In this document: piece by piece, positions 58,058 through 63,784 of the stretch
Layout: each line of letters begins with the position of its first letter
Numbering within the stretch: the first letter of the stretch is position 1
IMG/VR virus record: IMGVR_UViG_3300017971_000224
Location: 1 to 64,000 of that record
Origin: a virus
DNA: 64,000 nucleotides
Strand: one strand, 5' to 3'
Made by a program: the position numbers and the translations under genes
Notes under the pieces: model-generated
The model's database searches: none
What the model saw: only the letters and a program-made list of their open reading frames with translations
Told to the model about the DNA's origin: nothing

Positions 58058-58613
58058 AATACCAAGACAATCCATTTGTAACATGTGCCGCCTGTGGAAA
58101 ACCAGGAGGCAAGTGGTCGTGTCTGACGGCGGGATCCGTGAATGCCGAGTGGTGGTTGTTGGTGAGGCACCTGGTGCTGAAGAAGACAAGAAAGGCAAAC
58201 CTTTCGTCGGTAAGAGCGGTAGCTTACTTCGAAGTGCTATTCAGGAATCTGTCGGGATCGTATTAGGTACAGATGCGGTCGTTCTCAATACTGTCAGCTG
58301 TAGACCACCCAATAATAGAGACCCCAAGGATGATGAGAAAGACGCATGTTTGAATTGGTTGCGTCTCAATATACGCAGGATCAAACCGAGGATAGTATTA
58401 TCTGTTGGCAAACATGCGGCGGCTGTATTCACCCCTGAGAGAGATAGAGGTTTATTTTTCAGTAAGCGATACTTATATGAGATGTGGCGCGAATATGGAT
58501 TCATTATGATGCATGTGTGGCACCCTGGTTATGTTCTAAGAAATCGAACAAGTATGAATGAATGGTGTAGGCATTTGAAACTTTTCGGCGAAAGATTGTT
58601 GGAGTTGTCATGA
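58050..58613 (+). CDS. Uracil-DNA glycosylase, family 4 type
   Basis: 187 residues. GEAPGAEEDKKGKPFVGKSG (about 39-58), NTVSCRPPNNRDP and HPGYVLR match the Fe-S-containing family-4 UDG; cysteines at CNMC and downstream can ligate the cluster. It removes uracil from DNA (or handles phage-modified DNA). Located with replication genes, so a repair function is likely. The start at ATG 58050 overlaps the previous gene. Confidence 0.87.
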   Translation: MHEIPRQSICNMCRLWKTRRQVVVSDGGIRECRVVVVGEAPGAEEDKKGKPFVGKSGSLLRSAIQESVGIVLGTDAVVLNTVSCRPPNNRDPKDDEKDACLNWLRLNIRRIKPRIVLSVGKHAAAVFTPERDRGLFFSKRYLYEMWREYGFIMMHVWHPGYVLRNRTSMNEWCRHLKLFGERLLELS

Positions 58614-58810
58614 TAATAAAATATGAATCTATATCTTGCCCAAAGTGTGGTTCTTATATATGTCAAAGTGTTGTAGTTAATACATTGTTTTATGACTCAG
58701 GACCGGAATGTGTTCATGTTGGTTATTGTATATTTTGCAGACATTATTATGAAATAGATCCTATTGGCGAACGTCTAGTTGATATGGGTTCAGTCAGTAT
58801 AGCAAGGTGA
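58610..58810 (+). CDS. Small zinc-ribbon protein
   Basis: 66 residues with CPKCG near the start and CIFC further on, a two-knuckle zinc ribbon. ATG 58610 overlaps the UDG stop. Function unknown. Confidence 0.6.
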   Translation: MIIKYESISCPKCGSYICQSVVVNTLFYDSGPECVHVGYCIFCRHYYEIDPIGERLVDMGSVSIAR

Positions 58811-58814
58811 ACTA

Positions 58815-59093
58815 ATGCCAAAGACAAATATGAAACGTATGCGGCGTCGTATTAAACGCCATCGTAAAGAAAAAGAAGAATATGGAGGTCCTTTGATCGT
58901 TGTTGATGACGGCAATGATGTGAGATTCAATATTGGCAGTGGCAGGCTTGCTCCATGGAAAGGAGCATTGACTTCTGAGATGGCAACAGATCATGATGGT
59001 CGTGGTATTTTGAGGTGGATTATTGAAAAGAGTGATTTTGATGAGACTGCTAAAGAGATAATTACAGAGCAATTGGATTCGGTTTGGTTCTAA
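58815..59093 (+). CDS. Small protein with basic N-terminus, unknown
   Basis: 92 residues; the first 22 are strongly basic (MKRMRRRIKRHRKEKEEYGG), the rest acidic and mixed (VVDDGNDVRFNIGSGRL). No family recognised. In operon with the small zinc proteins. Confidence 0.6.
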   Translation: MPKTNMKRMRRRIKRHRKEKEEYGGPLIVVDDGNDVRFNIGSGRLAPWKGALTSEMATDHDGRGILRWIIEKSDFDETAKEIITEQLDSVWF

Positions 59094-59094
59094 T

Positions 59095-59343
59095 ATGAAC
59101 AACGCAACCAGATATATATTAAGTTGTATTTTGCCAAGAACCCCTTCTTACATAGGTGGTAACTTTGCTATGACTACAAATGGTGCGTCAGAACCAGGGC
59201 CAATGGTTCGTTGCATAGATTGCGTTGAACGTAAGAAATGTAAACGTATATCTAGAAATGTTAATAAATATAAGAAAAGAGAATGTAGATATTTTGTAAT
59301 AGATTTAGTGAAACAATCTAATTATTATGCAAATAAAAAATGA
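59095..59343 (+). CDS. Small Cys-containing protein, unknown
   Basis: 82 residues with a cysteine set (CIDCVERKKCKR ... RECRYF) that could bind zinc. Last gene of the long plus-strand operon. No family recognised. Confidence 0.55.
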   Translation: MNNATRYILSCILPRTPSYIGGNFAMTTNGASEPGPMVRCIDCVERKKCKRISRNVNKYKKRECRYFVIDLVKQSNYYANKK

Positions 59344-59361
59344 TATACGATACACAATTAC

Positions 59362-59389
59362 TTGAATATACAATTTATTCACATATAAT
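59362..59389 (+). promoter_or_regulatory. Consensus sigma-70 promoter
   Basis: TTGAAT (59362-59367), 16-nt spacer, perfect TATAAT (59384-59389). Transcription would start near 59396, just before AGGAGG (59406-59411) of the lipoprotein gene. Confidence 0.7.
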
Positions 59390-59416
59390 AATCTTTATTA
59401 GTAAGAGGAGGTTGCT

Positions 59417-59587
59417 ATGACCAGAATTCTTGGTTTGTTGTTGGTTTTTGTCGGTCTTTTGTTAGGTTGTCCGAAGAAAAGTGCCGTGAAACCGGCGGAT
59501 GAAGAGCCGCAGCTCAAGGTGGATGGCGGGAAAGTTGAATCTCCACAGAAAGCGGAGATCGCGAAGGAAGATGCGGGGAAGAAATAG
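59417..59587 (+). CDS. Small lipoprotein
   Basis: 56 residues: MTRILGLLLVFVGLLLGC is a signal peptide with lipobox (LLLGC, Cys18), followed by a short charged tail (KPADEEPQLKVDGGK). It has a strong AGGAGG site and its own sigma-70 promoter, unlike other genes here. Candidates are an Rz1-like spanin component or a superinfection-exclusion lipoprotein; no Rz partner was seen, and I do not choose. Its TAG abuts the 3' end of tRNA-Gln on the other strand. Confidence 0.75.
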   Translation: MTRILGLLLVFVGLLLGCPKKSAVKPADEEPQLKVDGGKVESPQKAEIAKEDAGKK

Positions 59588-59660
59588 CAGGGGTGGGAGG
59601 GTTCGAACCCCCGGCCCCCAGGACCAAAACCTGGTGTTCTACCAACTGAACTACACCCCT
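59588..59660 (-). tRNA. tRNA-Gln(TTG)
   Basis: Cloverleaf on the minus strand: acceptor AGGGGTG/CACCCCT, loop TTTTGGT giving anticodon TTG, T-loop TTCGAAC. CCA not encoded. Confidence 0.9.
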
Positions 59661-59991
59661 ATCTGTTATCACCACTTCCATTTAGTGCATCTCGTTGTTT
59701 TCTAGATGCTAATTTTTGTAGATTTTCAAATGCAACTCCTTCCATGTCTAAACCGAGCTCAGTACACATAGCAGCTATGTACCAAAGAACGTCACCAAGT
59801 TCTTTGCTTATTTCTCTTATTTTATCAGGAGTCATTATTCCATTGTTGTCACGTAATACTTTCTTTACTTTCTCGGCTACTTCTCCGGCTTCTCCCGTAA
59901 GACCAAGAACAGGATAAATATAGTTATTATAACGATTTGGATATTTGGCTGTTTCGAATGCACCTTCTTGATAATCGCGAAAACTTAGCAT
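59659..59991 (-). CDS. mazG: MazG-like nucleotide pyrophosphohydrolase
   Basis: 110 residues: GLTGEAGEVAEKVKK and KELGDVLWYIAAM give the EExxE..ExxD metal-binding pattern of all-alpha NTP pyrophosphatases. Phage MazG homologues clear aberrant dNTPs or alter host alarmone levels. AGGAG lies just upstream of the ATG. The stop codon TAG overlaps the first two bases of tRNA-Gln. Confidence 0.85.
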   Translation of the reverse strand: MLSFRDYQEGAFETAKYPNRYNNYIYPVLGLTGEAGEVAEKVKKVLRDNNGIMTPDKIREISKELGDVLWYIAAMCTELGLDMEGVAFENLQKLASRKQRDALNGSGDNR

Positions 59992-60011
59992 GTTTTATCT
60001 CCTTATGTGAA

Positions 60012-60099
60012 TGGCGGAAGGGGAGGGATTCGAACCCCCGGAGCTTTTACACCCTCTTGTTTTCAAGACAAGTACCATAAGCCGCTCGGTCACCCTTCC
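60012..60099 (-). tRNA. tRNA-Ser(TGA)
   Basis: Class II tRNA: anticodon loop CTTGAAA, long variable arm (GAGGGTGTAAAAGCTC), T-loop TTCGAAT, discriminator G, encoded CCA. Confidence 0.9.
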
Positions 60100-60111
60100 A
60101 CAAGAACAAGA

Positions 60112-60196
60112 CGGAAGGTAGAGGATTCGAACCTCTGGAGCTGTTACACCCTCACGCTCTCCAAGCGCGCGCCTTAAACCGCTCGGCCAACCTTCC
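60112..60196 (-). tRNA. tRNA-Ser(GGA)
   Basis: Class II; anticodon loop TTGGAGA, long variable arm, discriminator G, no encoded CCA. Confidence 0.9.
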
Positions 60197-60204
60197 AAGA
60201 TGAT

Positions 60205-60289
60205 CGGAAGAGAGAGGATTCGAACCTCTGAGGCTGTTACACCCACTTGTTTTCGAGACAAGCGCCTTCAACCACTCGGCCACTCTTCC
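60205..60289 (-). tRNA. tRNA-Ser(CGA)
   Basis: Class II; anticodon loop CTCGAAA, long variable arm, discriminator G, no encoded CCA. Confidence 0.9.
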
Positions 60290-60290
60290 A

Positions 60291-60378
60291 TGGCGGAAGG
60301 TAGAGGATTCGAACCTCTGGAGCTGTTACACCCGCTGGTTTAGCAAACCAGTGCCTTCAACCTCTCGGCCAACCTTCC
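60291..60378 (-). tRNA. tRNA-Ser(GCT)
   Basis: Class II; anticodon loop TTGCTAA, long variable arm, discriminator G, encoded CCA. A small CDS ends inside it. Confidence 0.9.
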
Positions 60379-60514
60379 CTTGTATTATATTTGTGAGATT
60401 TTCTAATTCTTTGATTGTGAAATCAATTATATCTACCATTTCTTGTTGTGTTTTGCCAAGGCACAGCTGCCTAGTGAAACATTCGATCATAATTTTTGCT
60501 TGTTTGGTCCCCAT
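60326..60514 (-). CDS. Small protein ending inside tRNA-Ser(GCT), unknown
   Basis: 62 residues. The first 46 (MIECFTRQLCLGKTQQEMVD ... KELENLTNII) read as an ordinary helical protein; the remaining 16 are encoded by the 5' part of tRNA-Ser(GCT). AGGGG from the 3' end of tRNA-Leu(CAA) sits 7 nt before the ATG. No family recognised; may be a short genuine gene with a borrowed stop. Confidence 0.45.
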   Translation of the reverse strand: MGTKQAKIMIECFTRQLCLGKTQQEMVDIIDFTIKELENLTNIIQGKVGREVEGTGLLNQRV

Positions 60515-60518
60515 AGTT

Positions 60519-60593
60519 TGCCCCTGGAAGGATTCGAACCTTCACTGCGCGGTGCTTGAAACCGCTGTCTCTACCAAGTTGGACTACAGGGGC
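60519..60593 (-). tRNA. tRNA-Leu(CAA), short variable loop
   Basis: Acceptor GCCCCTG/CAGGGGC, Leu-like D-arm (3-bp GTC/GAC, A14, A22), loop TTCAAGC, variable loop only GCAGT, discriminator A. No encoded CCA. Confidence 0.85.
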
Positions 60594-60648
60594 ATGATAA
60601 CAAAAACAGCTTGACAATATCAGTGACTCAGTTATTATGGCGGCTTCG

Positions 60649-60702
60649 AAACACCGTAACCATCTTCTGCAGGCGCCCTGGAGAAACGTGGTTACGGTGT
60701 TT
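60649..60702. terminator. Perfect 14-bp hairpin between tRNA genes
   Basis: AAACACCGTAACCA (60649-60662) with TGGTTACGGTGTTT (60689-60702); an inner CAGG-cgc-CCTG adds to the stem. It lies immediately 3' of tRNA-Leu(CAG), with TTTT on the plus side. It could end transcription on either strand or direct tRNA processing. Confidence 0.5.
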
Positions 60703-60707
60703 TGCTT

Positions 60708-60782
60708 TGCCCACCCTGAGATTCGAACTCAGACTTTCACGGACCTGAACCGTGTCCCTCTACCAAGTTGGGGTAGGTGGGC
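60708..60782 (-). tRNA. tRNA-Leu(CAG), short variable loop
   Basis: Acceptor GCCCACC/GGTGGGC, Leu-like D-arm, loop TTCAGGT, variable loop AAAGT, discriminator A, no encoded CCA. Confidence 0.85.
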
Positions 60783-60789
60783 TGGGGAA

Positions 60790-60908
60790 GGTACTGGTCG
60801 GATTCTCACCGGCGGTCCACCGATAGGGCCATGGTGGTCACTCACCCAGTGCGTTACCGGGAGTTGCTTATTCTGGCCCATAGCGCGACCCGTCGCGCAC
60901 GCAGTACC
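60790..60908 (-). ncRNA. Structured RNA element 1 (terminal helix GGTACTG/CAGTACC)
   Basis: 119 nt, GC-rich, noncoding. Minus-strand 5' GGTACTG (60902-60908) pairs perfectly with 3' CAGTACC (60790-60796). Inside are GCGCGA-CGGG-TCGCGC (60883-60898) and GGGCCA/TGGCCC (60826-60831 with 60874-60879). It shares its terminal helix, the following CG, the CGGG hairpin loop and an ATCC near the 3' end with element 2. Not a canonical tRNA. Confidence 0.5.
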
Positions 60909-60917
60909 ACAGGAAAT

Positions 60918-61017
60918 GCAGCAGCGGGACACCCCGGCGTCAGGATCTTGAGGCATCGGAACCGGGTCTAACATCCTCAAGTCTGTGTCCAGGCCACCTC
61001 GACCTCTCGACTGCTGC
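60918..61017 (-). ncRNA. Structured RNA element 3 (nested perfect helices)
   Basis: 100 nt between element 1 and tRNA-Tyr. Minus-strand GCAGCAG/CTGCTGC (61011-61017 with 60918-60924) encloses GGACAC/GTGTCC, which encloses CTTGAGG/CCTCAAG (60975-60981 with 60947-60953). The nesting suggests a long rod-like RNA; family unknown. Confidence 0.45.
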
Positions 61018-61019
61018 GA

Positions 61020-61104
61020 TGTGCGGGGGAGGATTCGAACCTCCATGTTTAGCCTGAGGCGGCAGGTTTACAGCCTGCTGGTTTCACCGTTCACCCACCC
61101 GCAC
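61020..61104 (-). tRNA. tRNA-Tyr(GTA)
   Basis: Class II; acceptor GTGCGGG/CCCGCAC, loop CTGTAAA, long variable arm (CGCCTCAGGCTAAACAT), discriminator A, no encoded CCA. Confidence 0.9.
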
Positions 61105-61113
61105 ATAAATCAA

Positions 61114-61186
61114 TACTCGTGCAGGGATTCGAACCCCGAACATCCTGGTCCTAAGCCAGGCGCCTCTGCCGTTGGGCTACACGAGC
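61114..61186 (-). tRNA. tRNA-Leu(TAG), short variable loop
   Basis: Acceptor GCTCGTG/CACGAGT (G-U at the end), Leu-like D-arm, loop CTTAGGA, variable loop ATGTT, discriminator A. Confidence 0.85.
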
Positions 61187-61225
61187 AAATGAGGTAATGA
61201 AATGTCGAAAGGAGGTAAAAAATCA

Positions 61226-61310
61226 GGTACTGGCAGGATTTTGGCTACCTGCGGTATGGTCTCTTGACCCTGCTTTGTGGCAGTCGACACCCGTGCCGAT
61301 CCGCAGTACC
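61226..61310 (-). ncRNA. Structured RNA element 2 (cloverleaf-like, terminal helix GGTACTG/CAGTACC)
   Basis: 85 nt in the 3' flank of the next gene. Minus-strand 5' GGTACTG (61304-61310) pairs with 3' CAGTACC (61226-61232). Inner hairpins: CGGCA-CGGG-TGTCG, CTGC-CACAAA-GCAG, GGTC-AAGA-GACC, and GCAGG/CCTGC with a 10-nt loop. Four arms give a cloverleaf-like fold, but loop sizes do not fit a tRNA. It is related to element 1. Confidence 0.5.
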
Positions 61311-61313
61311 TTT

Positions 61314-61592
61314 CTAGAACTTCTTCCCTCTACGCGCTTGGTGCTTTTGCCAACGTTTCCTCTGGCGCTCGAGGAAATCGTTTTTCAATGGCGCGAGCTC
61401 CTCCAGCACGATGTGGGAAGAGGTTTGGCTATCTTCAGAAAAAACCAACACCGTATCTTGATTTATATACGTTGTTGATTCTTTACACCACATACATTCT
61501 TGTACCCTTATTCTCTGGTATTCGTCAATATAAACATTAAGCTGTGCGCCACAAACATTGCAATAATATTGTTTTGGTTCAATAGCTATCAT
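61314..61592 (-). CDS. Zinc-ribbon protein
   Basis: 92 residues: YYCNVCGAQLN and ECMWCKES form a zinc ribbon; the C-terminus is basic (RKRWQKHQARRGKKF). Start ATG overlaps the stop of the upstream gene. Function unknown. Confidence 0.65.
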   Translation of the reverse strand: MIAIEPKQYYCNVCGAQLNVYIDEYQRIRVQECMWCKESTTYINQDTVLVFSEDSQTSSHIVLEELAPLKNDFLERQRKRWQKHQARRGKKF

Positions 61593-61792
61593 TTCTTTTT
61601 CTCAATCTTTTTCATGACTTTCGCCATTCTTTTCTCTTGACCGTGAAAACATTTCATGATCTTTTTTAGTGCCTTTTTTGGGTTGTGGTGCATTATCTTA
61701 CAATGTGTGCTTTGTTCTTCAGCTACCCATTTTTGATCTTTTTCGTGCCAGAAGACAGAGAATTGGTAGTTTTTTAAGAGAGGATATTTCAC
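61589..61792 (-). CDS. Small basic protein, unknown
   Basis: 67 residues from GTG 61792 (GGAG 8 nt upstream); the frame extends to TTG 61825. Sequence VFWHEKDQKWVAEEQSTHCK and a Lys-rich end (KVMKKIEKKK). Overlaps the next gene's ATG. Confidence 0.55.
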   Translation of the reverse strand: MKYPLLKNYQFSVFWHEKDQKWVAEEQSTHCKIMHHNPKKALKKIMKCFHGQEKRMAKVMKKIEKKK

Positions 61793-62595
61793 TACACAGG
61801 CTCCACATCCCAAGCGACCATACAAGAGCCAGTGAGAGGAATCGAACCCCCAACATCTTCATTACAAGTGAAGCGCTCTACCGATTGAGCTACACTGGCA
61901 TACTCAAAATCACCACGTTCGATCGCCTCGAGATGTTTGATTGAAGGACGGCATTGGTTCAATGATTTGTTGTTGTTCAATACACTCGTTGCAATCTTCG
62001 AGATAATATCCGGATCCGTCCAATATGACTGGCCTTTTTTCAATCTCAATTTCCGCACATGGTAACGGACAGCAGATTCTGACAGCTCTGTGACTCTGCA
62101 GATTTCTTTGACGGTAATTGTACCTGATTTCCAGATTATACCCATTGCTCTGCATTTTATTTCGATTGCTTTTCTGCTTCTTCCAAGGCGTTTGGATGCA
62201 TATTTCAATGGCATTCTTCCGGCGAGAAAAAGTAGTAAATCTTCTTCTTTTTTTGTCCATGGTTTTACCTTAATGCCATGTCTTGATGGCATTATTTGTG
62301 CTTTCAAACCAAGTTTTTGAAGTTTGGTCCCAACAGCATTAATAGATCTATTCAGTTTTTCTGATATTTGTTTTTTTGTATGTGTTGGTAGAAGTTTTTT
62401 TAGTTGTTGAATTTCTTCATCAGACCACGGTGGATTATGTTTTAATTTTGCTATACCAAGTTGATTGACTTTGTTTTGTATTACTTTATGGCTTCTATCT
62501 AAAGCTTCTGCAATTTCTTTTATTGATCTACGACCATGCCAATATCGTATGTAGTCGTATTCTTCTTCAGTGAATCTTCTTGAATTATCACCCAT
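61792..62595 (-). CDS. DNA-binding protein with repeated SANT/HTH-like motifs, reading through tRNA-Thr
   Basis: 267 residues. Three tandem HTH modules of the 'W..EE...L......k.Ia..L.RS..ai..K...LG' kind (for example PWSDEEIQQLKKLLPTHTK; PWTKKEEDLLLFLAG), as in phage DNA-binding and GcrA/SANT-like proteins, followed by a fourth HTH (VKEICRVTELSESAVRYHVRK). The last ~35 residues (FEYASVAQSVERF ... GGSIPLTGS) are translated from the tRNA-Thr gene itself, so the natural coding end is probably near 61905. Likely regulator. Confidence 0.7.
   Translation of the reverse strand: MGDNSRRFTEEEYDYIRYWHGRRSIKEIAEALDRSHKVIQNKVNQLGIAKLKHNPPWSDEEIQQLKKLLPTHTKKQISEKLNRSINAVGTKLQKLGLKAQIMPSRHGIKVKPWTKKEEDLLLFLAGRMPLKYASKRLGRSRKAIEIKCRAMGIIWKSGTITVKEICRVTELSESAVRYHVRKLRLKKGQSYWTDPDIISKIATSVLNNNKSLNQCRPSIKHLEAIERGDFEYASVAQSVERFTCNEDVGGSIPLTGSCMVAWDVEPV
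61827..61899 (-). tRNA. tRNA-Thr(TGT)
   Basis: Acceptor GCCAGTG/CACTGGC, loop CTTGTAA, T-loop TTCGATT. It lies inside the 3' end of the HTH gene. Confidence 0.9.
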
Positions 62596-62597
62596 GA

Positions 62598-62726
62598 TTA
62601 TTCTTCACATTCATCGCAGATTTTTATATCTTTTTTAGCTTCTTTTTTTGTTAATTTATCACCGCAATATAAACAACATTTTGGATGTGGTCTATTGTAA
62701 TCTTTTTTCTTTGTTTTCTTTTCCAT
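62598..62726 (-). CDS. Tiny zinc-ribbon protein
   Basis: 42 residues (MEKKTKKKDYNRPHPKCC ... CDECEE) with CCLYC and CDEC pairs. The stop is 2 nt before the HTH gene's ATG, suggesting translational coupling. Function unknown. Confidence 0.55.
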   Translation of the reverse strand: MEKKTKKKDYNRPHPKCCLYCGDKLTKKEAKKDIKICDECEE

Positions 62727-62742
62727 TATTTTACTCGCAGTC

Positions 62743-62806
62743 CCAACCCGCCCCCTACTACAACTTCAGGGGCGGGTTGGAATGTGCCCACGGAGGGGAA
62801 GGCACA
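62743..62806 (-). terminator. Two GC-rich hairpins between tRNA-Pro and the tiny zinc gene
   Basis: CCAACCCGCCCC (62743-62754) with GGGGCGGGTTGG (62769-62780), 12-bp perfect; TGTGCC (62783-62788) with GGCACA (62801-62806). No U-tract on the minus side. Confidence 0.45.
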
Positions 62807-62843
62807 CATGCAGTATAACCGAGTCTCGTCTCATACAAAATGA

Positions 62844-62917
62844 TCCGGGTAGAAGGACTCGAACCTCCGACTTCCTGGTCCCAGGCCAGGAGCGCTACCA
62901 ATCTGCGCCATACCCGG
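62844..62917 (-). tRNA. tRNA-Pro(TGG)
   Basis: Acceptor CCGGGTA/TACCCGG, loop CCTGGGA, T-loop TTCGAGT, discriminator A. Confidence 0.88.
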
Positions 62918-62921
62918 TCGA

Positions 62922-62996
62922 TGTCCGTCCTGGGATTCGAACCCAGACTGGCAGCGCCCTCAACGCTGTTCCTCTACCTTGTTGGGATAGACGGAC
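62922..62996 (-). tRNA. tRNA-Leu(GAG), short variable loop
   Basis: Acceptor GTCCGTC/GACGGAC, Leu-like D-arm, loop TTGAGGG, variable loop CCAGT, discriminator A. Confidence 0.85.
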
Positions 62997-63247
62997 TAGA
63001 ATGCCAGAGTTGGTGGTGTTCCATTGGTGAAGTACTCATACCATTCTTCTAACCAATCTCTTCTCACATCATCTGGCTCAATTAATCTCCATGGTTTATT
63101 GCCTGTTTCTGGTTCTGGTGGCATTAACTTACAACAGAACACAGGGCAATATCTGCATATTGCTGATTGTCCATATTCATTAATCTCATGTATATATAAA
63201 CAATCTTCCGGACAATTATCAGGAAATTCTAATCCTTGAATATGCAT
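62996..63247 (-). CDS. Small Cys-rich protein, unknown
   Basis: 83 residues with six or more cysteines (NCPEDCLYIHE; CRYCPVFCC) that could bind metal. The last base of its TAG is the first base of tRNA-Leu(GAG). No family recognised. Confidence 0.6.
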   Translation of the reverse strand: MHIQGLEFPDNCPEDCLYIHEINEYGQSAICRYCPVFCCKLMPPEPETGNKPWRLIEPDDVRRDWLEEWYEYFTNGTPPTLAF

Positions 63248-63249
63248 TG

Positions 63250-63771
63250 TTATTCCTTTGGTCTTGGATATCTTTGTATTGATACACTTGCTTTTCTTCT
63301 TGTCTCATGTTCATAACATTTGATGCAGATGCTGTGAGGCCAGTCGCCAACTCGTCTGAGTAGTGATACGAGACATGCGATTTCGGCTTTGGCGTTGTAC
63401 GGTAGTAATATGTTTGGAGGCTTCTTGATGGTTATGGCTTTGCCAGTACTGCCGATGATTAGCAGCCCCCAGTTATCTGGGACTTCATGTTTTTCAATGA
63501 TCCCCGCTGGTGCACAGTAGTAGCGGATTCTACCCATCCCCATCTCAGTCTTCTTCCTAAAGCTCTTTTTTTTGTCCTTTAGGAAATCAGATCTTGAGAT
63601 CTTGCATTCAATAACTACGCTCACATTGCTACCAAATGCAAGTACGTCTGGTGACTCACGTGTCGTGCTAACAATTTCTGTTATCACAACTGGATATTTT
63701 TTCTTGGCCCAGCGTGCAGCTTTTGCGATGACTTGTTCATGTGTGTAAGTGTACATGTATGTATATACCAC
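63250..63771 (-). CDS. PD-(D/E)XK-type nuclease (MmcB-like) with C-terminal RYPRPK tag
   Basis: 173 residues from GTG 63771 (ATG 63756 also possible). The core DVLAF ... VVIECKISRSDFLKDKK has the D ... ExK nuclease signature and resembles MmcB-like repair endonucleases. Cysteines near the C-terminus (SICIKCYEHE). It ends IQRYPRPKE, one of the basic-proline terminal motifs, two codons of gap before the next gene's start. Confidence 0.7.
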   Translation of the reverse strand: MVYTYMYTYTHEQVIAKAARWAKKKYPVVITEIVSTTRESPDVLAFGSNVSVVIECKISRSDFLKDKKKSFRKKTEMGMGRIRYYCAPAGIIEKHEVPDNWGLLIIGSTGKAITIKKPPNILLPYNAKAEIACLVSLLRRVGDWPHSICIKCYEHETRRKASVSIQRYPRPKE

Positions 63772-63784
63772 AACGCTGAATTTT

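Noticed and set aside
59417-59587. Confident call as Rz1-type spanin
   Set aside because: No Rz-like partner or embedded arrangement is seen; only the lipoprotein nature is supported.
60790-60908. Cobalamin riboswitch (tempting because of the B12-dependent reductase)
   Set aside because: A GGTGAGAATCCG string resembles part of the box, but the other conserved cobalamin elements are absent and no B12 gene follows on that strand.
60729-61046. Minus and plus open frames across the GC-rich tRNA-array region
   Set aside because: They cross tRNA genes and structured RNA, have no ribosome binding sites and no protein-like composition.
61226-61310. Ordinary or degenerate tRNA
   Set aside because: Four arms are present, but the anticodon loop has 6 nt, the T-loop 10 nt, and no TTCRA motif; kept as a separate RNA element.
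61197-61540. Plus-strand frames with a nearby AAAGGAGGT
   Set aside because: No start codon at proper distance, and they are antisense to a clear zinc-ribbon gene.
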